Source: Gammaproteobacteria bacterium
Lineage (GTDB): Bacteria; Pseudomonadota; Gammaproteobacteria; Pseudomonadales; Azotimanducaceae
Length of the DNA: 64,000 nucleotides
NCBI GenBank assembly: GCA_030425195.1
Contig: JAUIAV010000005.1
Location: 186,001-250,000 of the forward strand
Direction: 5' to 3'
Under the pieces are notes generated by a model. That model worked only from the letters and a program-made list of their open reading frames with translations, was not told the DNA's origin and ran no database searches. Every line of letters begins with the position of its first letter. Position 1 is the stretch's first letter. Position numbers and translations under genes: made by a program. Shown one piece after another: positions 1 through 8,535 of the stretch.

Positions 1-467
1 CCTTCCTTCAGTCGGCGCCACCAGCGGCGTACGCCGGCGGCCAGCGAGTCCGGTCTGCTTCCGGCGCGGGACCGGTCCTTCCAGTCCATGAACCGACGGG
101 TGATGACCGGAGCAATCCGGTCGTAGTGCGGCCAGTCGTCCTTTGCGGCATAGGGATTGGTGCCGAACAGGCGCCGGCAGTCCTCCACGTAGCCCGGGTA
201 GTAGATCCGGCTGAAGGCCTGACCGCCGGGGCTCAGGCAGGCATACGCCAGGGTACCGCCGGTGGTCGCGGTGAAGAACTCCGCCGGTGTCAGCTCCCGG
301 TATCGCAGCCGGAGCAGCGCCGACTCGTGCTCCTGCTGGAAGCGACCGGAGATCAGCTGCAGATTGGCGCACCAGGCCAGATACATGCCCGGCAGCACCG
401 CGGCCCGGTCGATGCTTCCAGCCGCCGGCAGATGCCGGTCGAGATCGTCGAGTACCTCTTCAGACAC
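1..467 (-). CDS. Hypothetical protein, C-terminus off the left edge (DUF7832-like?)
   Basis: This minus-strand frame opens with GTG inside the last codons of the upstream transsulfuration gene (overlap 467-460) and stays open to base 1, so about 155 residues are visible and the C-terminus is missing. The visible protein starts [14 protein letters not shown] and contains LPGMYLAWCANLQLISGRF, an EFFTATTGG segment and a KDDWPHYDRIAP segment. There is no signal peptide or membrane helix. The 'xGMYLAW' pattern recalls small DUF7832-type cytosolic proteins, but that is recognition from memory only. The overlap suggests translational coupling with the PLP enzyme. Function is unknown. Confidence 0.65.
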   Translation of the reverse strand, partial: MSEEVLDDLDRHLPAAGSIDRAAVLPGMYLAWCANLQLISGRFQQEHESALLRLRYRELTPAEFFTATTGGTLAYACLSPGGQAFSRIYYPGYVEDCRRLFGTNPYAAKDDWPHYDRIAPVITRRFMDWKDRSRAGSRPDSLAAGVRRWWRRLKE

Positions 468-1635
468 CGGCGAGCGCCCGCTCCAGGTCCTCGATGAGAT
501 CGGCCTGAGTCTCGATGCCCACGGACAGCCGCAGCAACCCGGGCGTGATACCTACTTCTGCCTGTTTTTCCGGCGTGAGGCTCGCATGCGTCATGAGCCC
601 CGGATGTTCGATGAGCGATTCCACGCCGCCCAGGCTCTCCGCCAGTGTGAACACGCGGACGTCGGCCATCATCTTCCGGGCAGCCTCGAGCCCGCCTTCG
701 AGCGTTACCGAGACCATGCCGCCGAAACCGCTGGCCTGCCGTCGTGCCAGCTCGTGCTGGGGGTGACTCTCAAGACCCGGATAGGCGACGCCCGCCACCT
801 TGGGGTGTGCCTCCAGGAAACGGGCCACCGCCATGGCGTTGTCCGCGTGGGCCTGCATGCGGATGGCCAGGGTCTTCAGCGACCGCAGACACAGATAGGT
901 GTCGAAGGTGGACTGGATGCCGCCCATGGAGCAGTTGAGAAAATCCAGCCGCTCCGCCAGATCTTCATCATCCGTGATCACCACACCGCCGATCAGATCG
1001 CTGTGGCCGTTGATGTACTTGGTGGTGGAATGCAGCACCAGATCTGCGCCGAGCTCGATGGGCCGCTGGAAGTAGGGGCTCATGAAGGTATTGTCCACCA
1101 TCACCTGGGCCCCGGTGGCGTGCGCTATCTCAGCCACTGCGGCAATGTCGATCAGCTTCATGAGCGGATTGGTCGGCGTTTCCAGCCAGACCATCCGGGT
1201 CTCCGGCCTGAGCGCGGCTTCGAGGGCGGCGGGATCGGTCATGTCCACGTAGCTGAAGTCCAGCCCGCAGCGGCGGAACACGGTCTCGAACAGCCGGTAG
1301 GTGCCGCCATACATGTCATCACAGGCGATCACGTGATCCCCCTGGCTGAGCAGATGCATGGCGGTGGTGGTGCCCAGGCAGCCGGACGCGAGCGCGAAGC
1401 CGAACCGGGCGCCTTCCAGATTGGCCACGCAGGCTTCGTAGGCAGCCCGGGTCGGATTACCGGCCCGGGAATAGTCGTAGCCTGCATATTCACCCGGCGC
1501 CGAATGCACGAAGGTGCTGGTGAGGTAGACGGGCGTGACCACCGCGCCCGTGCTCGGGTCCGGATGCTGGCCGGCGTGGATGGCCCGGGTCTCGAAGCCG
1601 AACGAGCCGTCGGATAGATCTGTCTTGTCGGTCAC
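460..1635 (-). CDS. Cystathionine gamma-synthase/lyase family PLP enzyme
   Basis: A 391-residue Cys/Met-metabolism PLP enzyme (fold type I) that joins or splits cystathionine in transsulfuration. Visible marks are the YSR motif near residue 55, the YGGTYR cofactor-stacking loop (109-114), ETPTNP (152-157), DNTF (181-184, Asp pairs with the pyridine N), the Schiff-base lysine K206 in HSTTKY, and SVGIE near the C-terminus. The GTG start at 1635 is chosen because AAGGAG lies 10 nt upstream; the same frame stays open to 2244 but runs over the neighbouring gene. The downstream hypothetical gene overlaps by 8 nt. Sequence alone does not separate synthase (MetB) from lyase (MccB/XometC-type), so no symbol is given. 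Confidence 0.9.
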   Translation of the reverse strand: MTDKTDLSDGSFGFETRAIHAGQHPDPSTGAVVTPVYLTSTFVHSAPGEYAGYDYSRAGNPTRAAYEACVANLEGARFGFALASGCLGTTTAMHLLSQGDHVIACDDMYGGTYRLFETVFRRCGLDFSYVDMTDPAALEAALRPETRMVWLETPTNPLMKLIDIAAVAEIAHATGAQVMVDNTFMSPYFQRPIELGADLVLHSTTKYINGHSDLIGGVVITDDEDLAERLDFLNCSMGGIQSTFDTYLCLRSLKTLAIRMQAHADNAMAVARFLEAHPKVAGVAYPGLESHPQHELARRQASGFGGMVSVTLEGGLEAARKMMADVRVFTLAESLGGVESLIEHPGLMTHASLTPEKQAEVGITPGLLRLSVGIETQADLIEDLERALAGV

Positions 1636-1664
1636 GGTGCCTGTGCTCCTTCGTCGGTTCCCGC

Positions 1665-2126
1665 TCAGGGGGCAAAGCTCGATCGGGCCCGTACGCCCCA
1701 TCGACCATCCGCCGGTTCGATGATGTAGAGGGAGTCGAAGCTGGCGATGAGCGCGTCTTCCTGATCGAAACGGGAGAACCGCACTCTGACGTGCACCTTT
1801 TCCGGTGACGACTGCACGATCTGCATGTCGTCCCAGGTGCTGCGCCGCCAACCCGTCGTCTCTGCGAAGGCATCCAGATCCATGGCCTCGATGAACGCGG
1901 CCCGATCCGGGTAGACCACCACGGTCCCGCTCGCCATCCTCACATGCGGAAAAGTCAGGGTGTCCGCCCAGGCCGCCTCGTCTCTGGCATTGAAAGCGGC
2001 GAGAAAGGCGTCCATCACTGCTACCGCGTGCGCTTCCGCCGCCTCCGTGGATTCCCGGGCCATGGCGCCGCCCGCTGCCAGAACCCCGCAGAGTGCCAGC
2101 CCCAGCAGCCGGTTCATCAATCTCAT
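1665..2126 (-). CDS. Exported NTF2/SnoaL-like protein
   Basis: About 153 residues with an N-terminal signal sequence (MRLMNRLLGLALCG, cleavage near AMARE). The mature part, starting AEAHAVAVMDAFLAAFNARDEAAWADTL when read in pieces, matches the SnoaL/NTF2-like fold: an opening helix, a 'FNARD' turn and a closing antiparallel sheet. Such proteins are often small-molecule binding or of unknown role. ATG 2126 (of an ATGATG pair) is chosen because GGGAGG lies just upstream; an upstream ATG at 2165 has no ribosome site. It lies 29 nt before the transsulfuration gene and could share its transcript. Confidence 0.75.
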   Translation of the reverse strand: MRLMNRLLGLALCGVLAAGGAMARESTEAAEAHAVAVMDAFLAAFNARDEAAWADTLTFPHVRMASGTVVVYPDRAAFIEAMDLDAFAETTGWRRSTWDDMQIVQSSPEKVHVRVRFSRFDQEDALIASFDSLYIIEPADGRWGVRARSSFAP

Positions 2127-2246
2127 CATCGACCTCCCGTGTCTCCGCCCGAAATTCAGGGGCACGCACAGTAGCCGCCGGGCTGCCGAGCTTCAAGACC
2201 CGCCGGGTAGTAAACTCGGCATCCGGAGCAGCAGGCGGAGGCAATC

Positions 2247-2924
2247 ATGCGGCCGAACACGGAGCAGGGAAACAGAACGGGCAGTTTCGGCACCGGTCTG
2301 CTCATCACCTTCCTCACCCTGCAGGGTTTTCTGGCGGCGCTGCCGGCCGGGGCGGCGGGCACGCCGGGTGCGAATGCGGAAGAGGTTCCGGCGGGACAGA
2401 CGGCCGACGATACGGCCAGCACCCACTACCGCGCCGGTCTGGCGGCCAAGTCCCGGGCCCTGGAGCTCGCCTCGGCATCGGAGGCGGCCACGGATGAGGC
2501 GGAGCGCGAGCGCCTGAACTCAGCGGCTCAGTCGGCCTGGGACGAGGCGGTCACCCGATTCGGCCAGGCGTTGAAACTCCGGCTCGACCACTACGAAGCC
2601 GCCAACGAGCTCGGCTATTCCCTGCGCAGGACGGGCGATTATCAGAAAGCACTGGGGGCCTACAACTTCGCCCTGACCATCAAGCCCGACTTCTATCCCG
2701 CCATCGAGTACCGGGGTGAGGCCTATCTGGCCCTTGGCAGAATCGAAGAGGCGAAGGCGGCCTATCTGACGCTTTTCCAGGCGGATCCGGCGCTGGCCGC
2801 ACAGCTGCTCGCGGTGATGGCCGAGCACCCGTCGGATGCGGATTTCTCAGCCTGGGTTGAGGAGCGCACGGCCATGGCGCTGGTGACCCCGGGCGCGGGC
2901 ATGGCTGCCGAGCGCAGCTGGTAG
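2247..2924 (+). CDS. Exported tetratricopeptide-repeat protein
   Basis: 225 residues. The N-terminus has a hydrophobic export segment (about residues 16-37, LLITFLTLQGFLAALPAGAA). The middle carries TPR-type helical hairpins: YEAANELGYSLRRTGDYQKA, then ALTIKPDFYPAIEYRGEAYLALGRIEEA, with typical G-Y and A-P positions, about two to three repeats. It is probably periplasmic and a protein-protein interaction module; no partner is evident. GGAGG precedes ATG 2247 by a normal distance. It converges on the dioxygenase gene, with only 2 nt between the stops. Confidence 0.8.
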   Translation: MRPNTEQGNRTGSFGTGLLITFLTLQGFLAALPAGAAGTPGANAEEVPAGQTADDTASTHYRAGLAAKSRALELASASEAATDEAERERLNSAAQSAWDEAVTRFGQALKLRLDHYEAANELGYSLRRTGDYQKALGAYNFALTIKPDFYPAIEYRGEAYLALGRIEEAKAAYLTLFQADPALAAQLLAVMAEHPSDADFSAWVEERTAMALVTPGAGMAAERSW

Positions 2925-2926
2925 CC

Positions 2927-3766
2927 TCAGCCCACCGGCCTCCTTCCGGCGGGCCGGTCGCCTTTCAGGATGATCCGATGCATTTCCCGGCGCTGACCGC
3001 CGTAGTCGTTCAGGGGATAGTGCTGAACTGACCGGTTGTCCCAGATCGCCAGGGTGCCGGGCTCCCAGCGCAGACGGGTCACGTTCTCCGGCGCGATCAC
3101 CCGACGGTGCAGCGCATTGAGCAGAGGCAGGCTTTCGGGGCGGGTCATGCCGGTCAGATGACTGGTATGAATGAGGCTGAAAAACAGCGCTTCCCGGCCG
3201 GTTTCAGGATGCGCGACCACCAGCGGGTGGGCCGTCTCCGTCGCCCGGTCGGCCGCTTTGAGCGCCACGCTCTGACCGGTCACCGACCGGTGCCCGCCGT
3301 CTGCCGCGTGCACGAGGCTGGCCGTGTTGTGGCCGGACAGCCCACGCAGCACCTGCTTGAATCCGTCCGAGCAGCGCTCGAACGCACCTGCGGTGTCCGC
3401 GAACAGCGTGTCGCCGCCGGACGGCGGCACCTCCACAGCCAGGAGCAGCGTAACGGCCGGAGGCTCGGCCACGTAAGCCGTGTCCGTGTGCCAGTCGCCG
3501 CCGAAATTGCTCTCGTCGCCGGGCTCCTTCACCACGGCCACCACGTGCGGGTTCCCCGGCATGGGCTCGGCGTAGGGGTAGACGTCCAGCGCACCCAGTC
3601 CCGCCGCTGCCTTCGTGAATGAATCCGGATCCAGGGACTGTCCGCGCAGAACGAGGAGCTGATGCTCGTAGAGTGCAGACGCGAGCGCCTCCGGGTCTGC
3701 AGTACGGAAGTCCAGATCCGGGCATTCCGCACCGATAGGGCCTGTCATCGGTTGCCATCGGATCAT
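2927..3766 (-). CDS. TauD/TfdA-family Fe(II)/2-oxoglutarate dioxygenase (copy 1)
   Basis: 279 residues, normal for the family. The iron facial triad is visible: H93 and D95 in DWHTDTAY and H249 in SVQHYPLND. R260/R264 sit where the 2-oxoglutarate carboxylate is bound. Family members oxidise small acids such as taurine, alkyl sulfates or aryloxy-acids in the cytoplasm; the substrate here is unknown. It starts 6 nt after the second dioxygenase gene, so the two are almost certainly cotranscribed. The two proteins share architecture but differ clearly in sequence, so this is an old duplication or recruitment rather than a recent copy. Confidence 0.9.
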   Translation of the reverse strand: MIRWQPMTGPIGAECPDLDFRTADPEALASALYEHQLLVLRGQSLDPDSFTKAAAGLGALDVYPYAEPMPGNPHVVAVVKEPGDESNFGGDWHTDTAYVAEPPAVTLLLAVEVPPSGGDTLFADTAGAFERCSDGFKQVLRGLSGHNTASLVHAADGGHRSVTGQSVALKAADRATETAHPLVVAHPETGREALFFSLIHTSHLTGMTRPESLPLLNALHRRVIAPENVTRLRWEPGTLAIWDNRSVQHYPLNDYGGQRREMHRIILKGDRPAGRRPVG

Positions 3767-3772
3767 GGCGGC

Positions 3773-4609
3773 TCAGGCCGCAAGGCGGACGGGCCGGTCC
3801 CCGGCGATGGTGATCCGGTGCATCTTCCGGTGCTGGGGGAAAAAATCGTTCACCGGTTTGTGCTGAGTCGAACGGTTGTCCCAGATGGCGACCGTCCTCG
3901 GTGCCCAGGAGAGCCGCACCGTGTATTCCTCCGTGACGATGTGCCGGTACAGAAAATCCAGAAGCATCCGGCTTTCGTTTCCGGTCAGACCGACGATGCG
4001 GGTGGTGAACAGGGCATTCACATAGAGCACCTTCCGGCCGGTTTCCGGATGGGTAACCACCACGGGATGAGTGACCGGCGGATTCTCGGCGATGGCGGGC
4101 GCCAGCCGTTCCGCCCCGCCCGGCTCCGCCAGGCTCTCCTGGAAGCCATGCCGGAAATCATGCACTGCCTCCAGACCGTCCACGAGCTGACGCATGGGTT
4201 CCGACAGGCCCTCGTAGGCAGCGCTGATGCTGGCCCAGAGTGTGTCCCCGCCGTAAGGCGGTATGACCTGGCCATGCAGCAGGGTGATGGCCGGCGGGGC
4301 GGTCCGGAAGGTCATGTCCGTGTGCCACACCTCTATCTTGCTCGGCGCCTCGGGCGTGCTCTCCAGGATCTGCACGTCCGGCGCTCCCGGCACCGTATCG
4401 TAAGCCGGGTGTCCCTCCACCTGGCCGAAGCGCCGGGCGAACGCCTGATATTCCCCGGGTGAGATGTCCTGTTCGCGCAGGAACAGCACCTGATGCTCGA
4501 GGAGCGCTTCCCGCAGCGCCTGAAACAGATCATTCGATGCCGCGGCTTCCGCCAGCGACACACCTCCCACATAGGCGCCTATCGCACCTGCTGCTTTATC
4601 GACGCGCAA
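3773..4609 (-). CDS. TauD/TfdA-family Fe(II)/2-oxoglutarate dioxygenase (copy 2)
   Basis: From the TTG at 4609 this is 278 residues, matching its neighbour end to end. The frame is open up to 4789, but the extra 60 residues look non-native and would overlap the divergent gene. An AGAGGA sequence lies about 9 nt before the TTG. The triad is H96/D98 (EVWHTDMTF) and H250 (STQHKPVND), with R261/R265 for 2-oxoglutarate. The acceptor loop differs from copy 1 (HDFRHGFQ segment), suggesting a different substrate. It is first in a two-gene operon and divergent from the aldolase-mtnA operon across about 160 bp. Confidence 0.85.
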   Translation of the reverse strand: MRVDKAAGAIGAYVGGVSLAEAAASNDLFQALREALLEHQVLFLREQDISPGEYQAFARRFGQVEGHPAYDTVPGAPDVQILESTPEAPSKIEVWHTDMTFRTAPPAITLLHGQVIPPYGGDTLWASISAAYEGLSEPMRQLVDGLEAVHDFRHGFQESLAEPGGAERLAPAIAENPPVTHPVVVTHPETGRKVLYVNALFTTRIVGLTGNESRMLLDFLYRHIVTEEYTVRLSWAPRTVAIWDNRSTQHKPVNDFFPQHRKMHRITIAGDRPVRLAA

Positions 4610-4720
4610 AACGTGGCATCCTCTTCCCGACAGCAACCGGGCCGGTGCTGGTCCCGAGATTGTACAGCGCGGCGCCGATCCGGAAACCAGCTCACATTGA
4701 TCTGCTCGGAAGAGACTCAC

Positions 4721-4753
4721 GTCGAAAAGCAGTCGAAAAGAAGTCGAAAAGAA
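4721..4753. repeat. Three head-to-tail 11-bp repeats (GTCGAAAAGMA)
   Basis: GTCGAAAAGCA, GTCGAAAAGAA and GTCGAAAAGAA sit back to back, identical except for one base, 17 bp before the TTG start of the class II aldolase and between two divergent operons. The 11-bp period is about one helical turn, which would place one face of each unit on the same side of the DNA. If translation began further upstream the units would encode a Lys-rich stretch. Confidence 0.7.
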
Positions 4754-4770
4754 AAGGGCCGGAAGCCGAA

Positions 4771-5484
4771 TTGACCGATATCGAATCATCGAACGATGCT
4801 GACGAAGCGGCAGAAACCGCAGAAGGCGCCATCCGCTTCGCCTACGCCCTGAAGCCCCCGGAGGGCTCCGTGGTCAGCAGCGAGCTCTTCGGCAGAATTC
4901 AGGCCTGGCGGCAGATCCTCATACGCCTGGCGCTGGTGGGTCAGAGTCCCGGGCGCTATCAGGGCCTGGGGTTCGGCAACCTGAGCGCGAGGGATCCCGA
5001 GCAGCCGGAGGAGTTCGTCATCACCGCCAGCCAGACAGGCGGCATCGACCGTCTGGCGGAAGAGGATCTCACCCGTGTGATCGGCTGCAATCTGGACCGT
5101 TTCTGGGTAGATGCACAAGGCGAACAGCCGCCTTCCTCGGAGACCCTGACCCACGCCATGATCTATGCAGCAGACCCCCGCATCGAGTGGGTCTTCCACT
5201 GCCACAGCCCGGAGCTCTGGCGCAGTGCCGGTGCCCTGGCGCTGCCCTGCACGGCAAAGGACGTGGACTACGGTTCGCCGGAAATGGTGCTGGCGGTGGC
5301 CGAACTGCTCGGCAGCCATCACTCCCGGCCGCTCGTCTTCGCGAGTCTCGGACACCGGGACGGGATCTTCTCCTGCGGCGGCACCGCCCGCGACACGGGC
5401 GGTCTGCTGGTTTCCTATCTCGCCAGGGCGCTGGAAATCGATGTGGGAGATCTGGCGGTGGCCGAGCCCACGGAAGAACCGTGA
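4771..5484 (+). CDS. Class II aldolase/adducin-family protein, coupled to mtnA
   Basis: 237 residues from TTG 4771, which has GGAAG upstream; the frame is open much further upstream, but that part is unlike the family. Class II aldolase marks are visible: GNLSAR (69-74), the Glu in PSSETLTHA (E124), zinc ligands H143 and H145 in FHCHSP, and H195 in SLGHRDG. Members cleave sugar-phosphate C-C bonds or, as MtnB, dehydrate 5-methylthioribulose-1-phosphate. Its stop overlaps the mtnA start (GTGA), so it probably acts on the MtnA product: an MtnB-type dehydratase, or an Ald2-type aldolase of the DHAP shunt. The assignment to that step is inference. Confidence 0.85.
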   Translation: MTDIESSNDADEAAETAEGAIRFAYALKPPEGSVVSSELFGRIQAWRQILIRLALVGQSPGRYQGLGFGNLSARDPEQPEEFVITASQTGGIDRLAEEDLTRVIGCNLDRFWVDAQGEQPPSSETLTHAMIYAADPRIEWVFHCHSPELWRSAGALALPCTAKDVDYGSPEMVLAVAELLGSHHSRPLVFASLGHRDGIFSCGGTARDTGGLLVSYLARALEIDVGDLAVAEPTEEP

Positions 5485-6479
5485 ACGCGCCGGCCGCCGT
5501 ACGCTGGGAGAACGACCGCCTCCTGCTGCTGGATCAGCGTGCCCTGCCGGGCGAGATGATTTATCTGTCCATCGACTCCCTCGATGCTGCCATCGACGCC
5601 ATCCGGACGCTGGCCGTACGCGGAGCGCCAGCCATCGGCATCGCAGCCGCTTATGCACTGGCCTGCAGCATGCGCGATGTGGAGGGCGGGAAGTTCGCCG
5701 ACACCCTGGCAGCGAACGCGACCCGTCTCAGGGATGCACGGCCAACCGCCGTCAACCTCGCATGGGCCGTAGACCGGCTTGTCAGCGCCGCGAACGGCAC
5801 GGCAGACTACGCCGTCCTGGTTTCGGAGGCCGCCCGTATCCACGCGGAGGACCGGCGTATCTGCCGGGCCATCGGCGAGTCCGGCAGGCACCTGATCACA
5901 CCCGGCTGCCGGATTCTCACACACTGCAATGCCGGCGCGCTGGCGGTCTCGGAGCTCGGCACCGCCACGGCACCCATGTATCTGAGTCATGAGGCGGGCG
6001 TGCCTTTCTCCGTCTACGCGGACGAAACCCGCCCGCTGCTGCAGGGTGCCCGACTCACCGCCTGGGAGCTGAGTCGGGCGGGCATCGATGTCACCCTGCT
6101 GTGCGACAACGCGGCCGCCAGTCTGTTTGCGGCGGGGCGGATCGATCTCGTGCTGGTGGGTACGGACAGGGTGACGGCCAACGGCGACGTGGTGAACAAG
6201 ATCGGCACCCTGAACCTGGCCGTGCTCTGTCGGCACTATGGCGTGCCCTTCTACGTAGCCTGCCCTTCTTCCACCTTCGATGCGGGCACCGCGACCGGTT
6301 CGGACGTGATGATCGAGCAGCGGGCGCCAATCGAAGTCACCGGCCCCAACGCCACGGGTGCTGCTGTCTACAATCCGGCTTTCGACGTCACGCCGGCCGG
6401 GCTCGTCAGCGCGCTGATTACCGACCGGGGAATGCTCCCCTCACCGGATCGGGAGAAGCTGGCGGAACACTTTTCCTGA
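5481..6479 (+). CDS. mtnA: S-methyl-5-thioribose-1-phosphate isomerase
   Basis: 332 residues. Converts 5-methylthioribose-1-phosphate to 5-methylthioribulose-1-phosphate in the salvage of 5'-methylthioadenosine. It shows the RGAPAIG substrate loop (48-53), catalytic C149 in THCNAGALA and catalytic D229 in VGTDRVTANGD; the 80-residue C-to-D spacing matches the known Bacillus enzyme (C160/D240). The late VYNPAFDVTP motif is also present. The start is GTG 5481, overlapping the aldolase stop. No mtnP, mtnK, mtnC or mtnD gene lies in this window. Confidence 0.95.
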   Translation: MNAPAAVRWENDRLLLLDQRALPGEMIYLSIDSLDAAIDAIRTLAVRGAPAIGIAAAYALACSMRDVEGGKFADTLAANATRLRDARPTAVNLAWAVDRLVSAANGTADYAVLVSEAARIHAEDRRICRAIGESGRHLITPGCRILTHCNAGALAVSELGTATAPMYLSHEAGVPFSVYADETRPLLQGARLTAWELSRAGIDVTLLCDNAAASLFAAGRIDLVLVGTDRVTANGDVVNKIGTLNLAVLCRHYGVPFYVACPSSTFDAGTATGSDVMIEQRAPIEVTGPNATGAAVYNPAFDVTPAGLVSALITDRGMLPSPDREKLAEHFS

Positions 6480-6493
6480 GCCGTCGGTGACGC

Positions 6494-7033
6494 TCAGTGC
6501 GTCGTCTGCGGATACACCTGACGCGGACTCTTGAACGGGTTGATGAGCGTGGTGTCCTTGCCGCAGAAACGCACCCGCGGGAATCCCATGTTCATGATTT
6601 CCCGAACCCGGGCCCTGCTCTCCCGCTTCACGTCCACCATGATGAGATAACGGCCGGCTTCGATTTCCTCGTGAAAAGGCTCCAGCTTGTAGTTCTCCCG
6701 TGACAGTCCGACCATCCCGCCTAGCCAGGCGCCGAAAAGCGCTGCCACGACGGCCACCACAAACACGGTCAGCAGTGGCAGGGAGGCGCTGAAGTAAGCG
6801 AGCGCGCCGGCTATCAGACCGACCATGGCGCCGATCATGGCGAAACGTTCGCCGGTGTGGACGATGTCGAGCTGCTGAATGGGGGTCGCGGAATGAATGT
6901 GGTGGCGGTAGAGGCCACCTTCGTCCTTTGCCACCACATGGAAGTTCCAGTCCGTGATGCCTTCGTCATGCAGCGTTTCGGAGATGGCGCGCGTGGTGGG
7001 AAGATCGTCGGCAATGTAATAAAGCCTGCGCAT
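6494..7033 (-). CDS. Membrane protein of unknown function
   Basis: 179 residues. A soluble N-terminal part (MRRLYYIADDLPTTRAISE, then GLYRHHIH) is followed by two closely spaced hydrophobic helices (about 65-84 and 88-110, rich in A, V, G and L) and a soluble C-terminal part. The layout, soluble domain, glycine-rich helical hairpin, soluble domain, recalls small stress-associated inner-membrane proteins, but I cannot name a family. GGAGGGAGAA precedes ATG 7033. It converges with mtnA across 14 nt and diverges from the acetyltransferase gene. Confidence 0.75.
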   Translation of the reverse strand: MRRLYYIADDLPTTRAISETLHDEGITDWNFHVVAKDEGGLYRHHIHSATPIQQLDIVHTGERFAMIGAMVGLIAGALAYFSASLPLLTVFVVAVVAALFGAWLGGMVGLSRENYKLEPFHEEIEAGRYLIMVDVKRESRARVREIMNMGFPRVRFCGKDTTLINPFKSPRQVYPQTTH

Positions 7034-7134
7034 ATGGATTCTCCCTCCTTAGCATGCCTTTCGAGTATACGCCCGCGAATAGCGGGCGTTAGACTTGTTC
7101 GCTCTATACGCGACCGTTGATAGCGGAGACAGTG

Positions 7135-7968
7135 ATGAGCAGTGACTCCGGGGAGTCCCGGGTGATGGAGGCGGCTGCAGCGGATGGCAGCCTGGTCACA
7201 CCCGGCGCGATCCGCGCCGATCTGGCCCGGCTGGGGATACGGCCGGGCATGCTGCTGAACGTGCACAGTGCCATGTCGAAGCTCGGCTTCGTGGTCGGCG
7301 GTGCGCAGACCGTGGTCGAGGGTCTGATCGAGGCGCTGGAGCCGGGAGGCACCCTGATGATGCCCACCCACAGCGCCCAGCTTTCCGATCCCGCCGGATG
7401 GCAGAATCCGCCGGCTCCGGAGGCGTGGTGGGACCGGATCCGGGCGGAGATGCCACCCTACCATCCGGACCGCACGCCCACCCGGAGCATGGGCGCGGTC
7501 CCGGAACTCTTCCGGACGTTTCCCGGCGTGCTGCGCAGTGCGCACCCTCAGGTCTCACATGCGGCCCTGGGTCCGCTCGCCGCCCGGATCACGGCCGAGC
7601 ACCCGCTGGCGTGCTTCTTCGGCGACCAGTCCCCCATCGGCAAGCTGTATGCGCTCGATGGCTGGGTGCTTCTGCTCGGTGTCGGTCATGGCAACAACAC
7701 CGTGCTCCATCTGGCCGAGGACAGGGCGGAGTTTCCGGGCAAAACCGTACACCCGGAAGGTGCGCCTCTGCTGATTGACGGGCAGCGCCGCTGGCAGACC
7801 TTCCGGCCGCTCAAGGTCAGCGACGACGACTTCCCGGACATCGGGGCCGCATTCGCCGGGACCGGTCTGCAGAAAACCGGCAGGGTCTGTGCTGCACCCG
7901 CGCTGCTGATGCGGGCCCGGGACGTGGTGGACTTCGCCACGGACTGGATCAGCGCCAACCGGACCTGA
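7135..7968 (+). CDS. AAC(3)-family N-acetyltransferase
   Basis: 277 residues from ATG 7135 (GGAG 8 nt upstream); an ATG at 7117 adds six residues but has no good ribosome site. Antibiotic_NAT fold marks are the opening VHSAMSKLGFV, the TLMMPTHS strand, the DRTPTRSMG loop, HPQVSHAALG, and the LLLGVGHGNNTVLHLAE segment that holds the active-site His. The family acetylates the 3-amino group of aminoglycosides with acetyl-CoA, but many chromosomal members have other or unknown amine substrates. With no resistance or mobile genes nearby, a housekeeping role is at least as likely. greB follows after 7 nt. Confidence 0.85.
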   Translation: MSSDSGESRVMEAAAADGSLVTPGAIRADLARLGIRPGMLLNVHSAMSKLGFVVGGAQTVVEGLIEALEPGGTLMMPTHSAQLSDPAGWQNPPAPEAWWDRIRAEMPPYHPDRTPTRSMGAVPELFRTFPGVLRSAHPQVSHAALGPLAARITAEHPLACFFGDQSPIGKLYALDGWVLLLGVGHGNNTVLHLAEDRAEFPGKTVHPEGAPLLIDGQRRWQTFRPLKVSDDDFPDIGAAFAGTGLQKTGRVCAAPALLMRARDVVDFATDWISANRT

Positions 7969-7975
7969 TCCGCTC

Positions 7976-8485
7976 GTGAGCCGCTACTGCCCGCCCCGGC
8001 CCCGTTCTTCGCCGTACATCACGGAAGCCGGCTATACGCGCCTGAACGACGAGCTGAAATTCCTCTGGAAGGAGAAACGTCCGGAGGTGACGCGCAAGGT
8101 GTCCGAAGCAGCCGCCCAGGGCGACCGGTCGGAGAATGCGGAATACATCTATGGCAAGAAGCAGCTCAGAGAGATCGATGCCAGGGTGCGCTTCCTGTCC
8201 CGGCGGCTGGATGAGCTCACCGTGGTGAGCCGGCCGCCCGGAAACCGGGAGCAGGTGTTCTTCGGCGCCTGGGTCACTCTCGAGAACGACGCCGGGGAAC
8301 GGTTCCGCTACCGCCTGGTGGGGCCGGACGAGTTCGATGCGGACCCCGACTACATCAGCATCGACTCTCCCATGGCCCGGGCCCTTCTGAAGAAGCGGGT
8401 GGACGACGAAATCCGCATCACCCAGGGCGATGCAGACAACGCCTATCTGATCACGGAAATCGACTACGAGGGTGCGACGGGTTAG
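7976..8485 (+). CDS. greB: Transcription elongation factor GreB
   Basis: 169 residues from GTG 7976. GreB binds the RNA polymerase secondary channel and stimulates cleavage of backtracked transcripts. The N-terminal coiled coil carries the acidic-tip motif (GDRSENAEYIYGKKQLREID), followed by the FKBP-like C-terminal domain (FGAWVTLENDAGE to ISIDSPMARALL). YIYGKK marks GreB rather than GreA. About ten residues longer than the E. coli protein at the N-terminus. Probably cotranscribed with the acetyltransferase gene upstream. Confidence 0.95.
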   Translation: MSRYCPPRPRSSPYITEAGYTRLNDELKFLWKEKRPEVTRKVSEAAAQGDRSENAEYIYGKKQLREIDARVRFLSRRLDELTVVSRPPGNREQVFFGAWVTLENDAGERFRYRLVGPDEFDADPDYISIDSPMARALLKKRVDDEIRITQGDADNAYLITEIDYEGATG

Positions 8486-8535
8486 CGCGGTTCCACACGT
8501 ACAACCATCAGGCATCAATGAGGAACTGCTCGAAA

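Noticed and set aside
262-1617. A 451-codon plus-strand frame opposite the transsulfuration gene
   Set aside because: The minus strand carries all PLP-enzyme motifs; the plus frame has none.
7135-7968. Acquired aminoglycoside-resistance gene
   Set aside because: The AAC(3)-fold protein sits in ordinary chromosomal context next to greB, with similar base composition and no integron or transposase, so acquired resistance is not supported.
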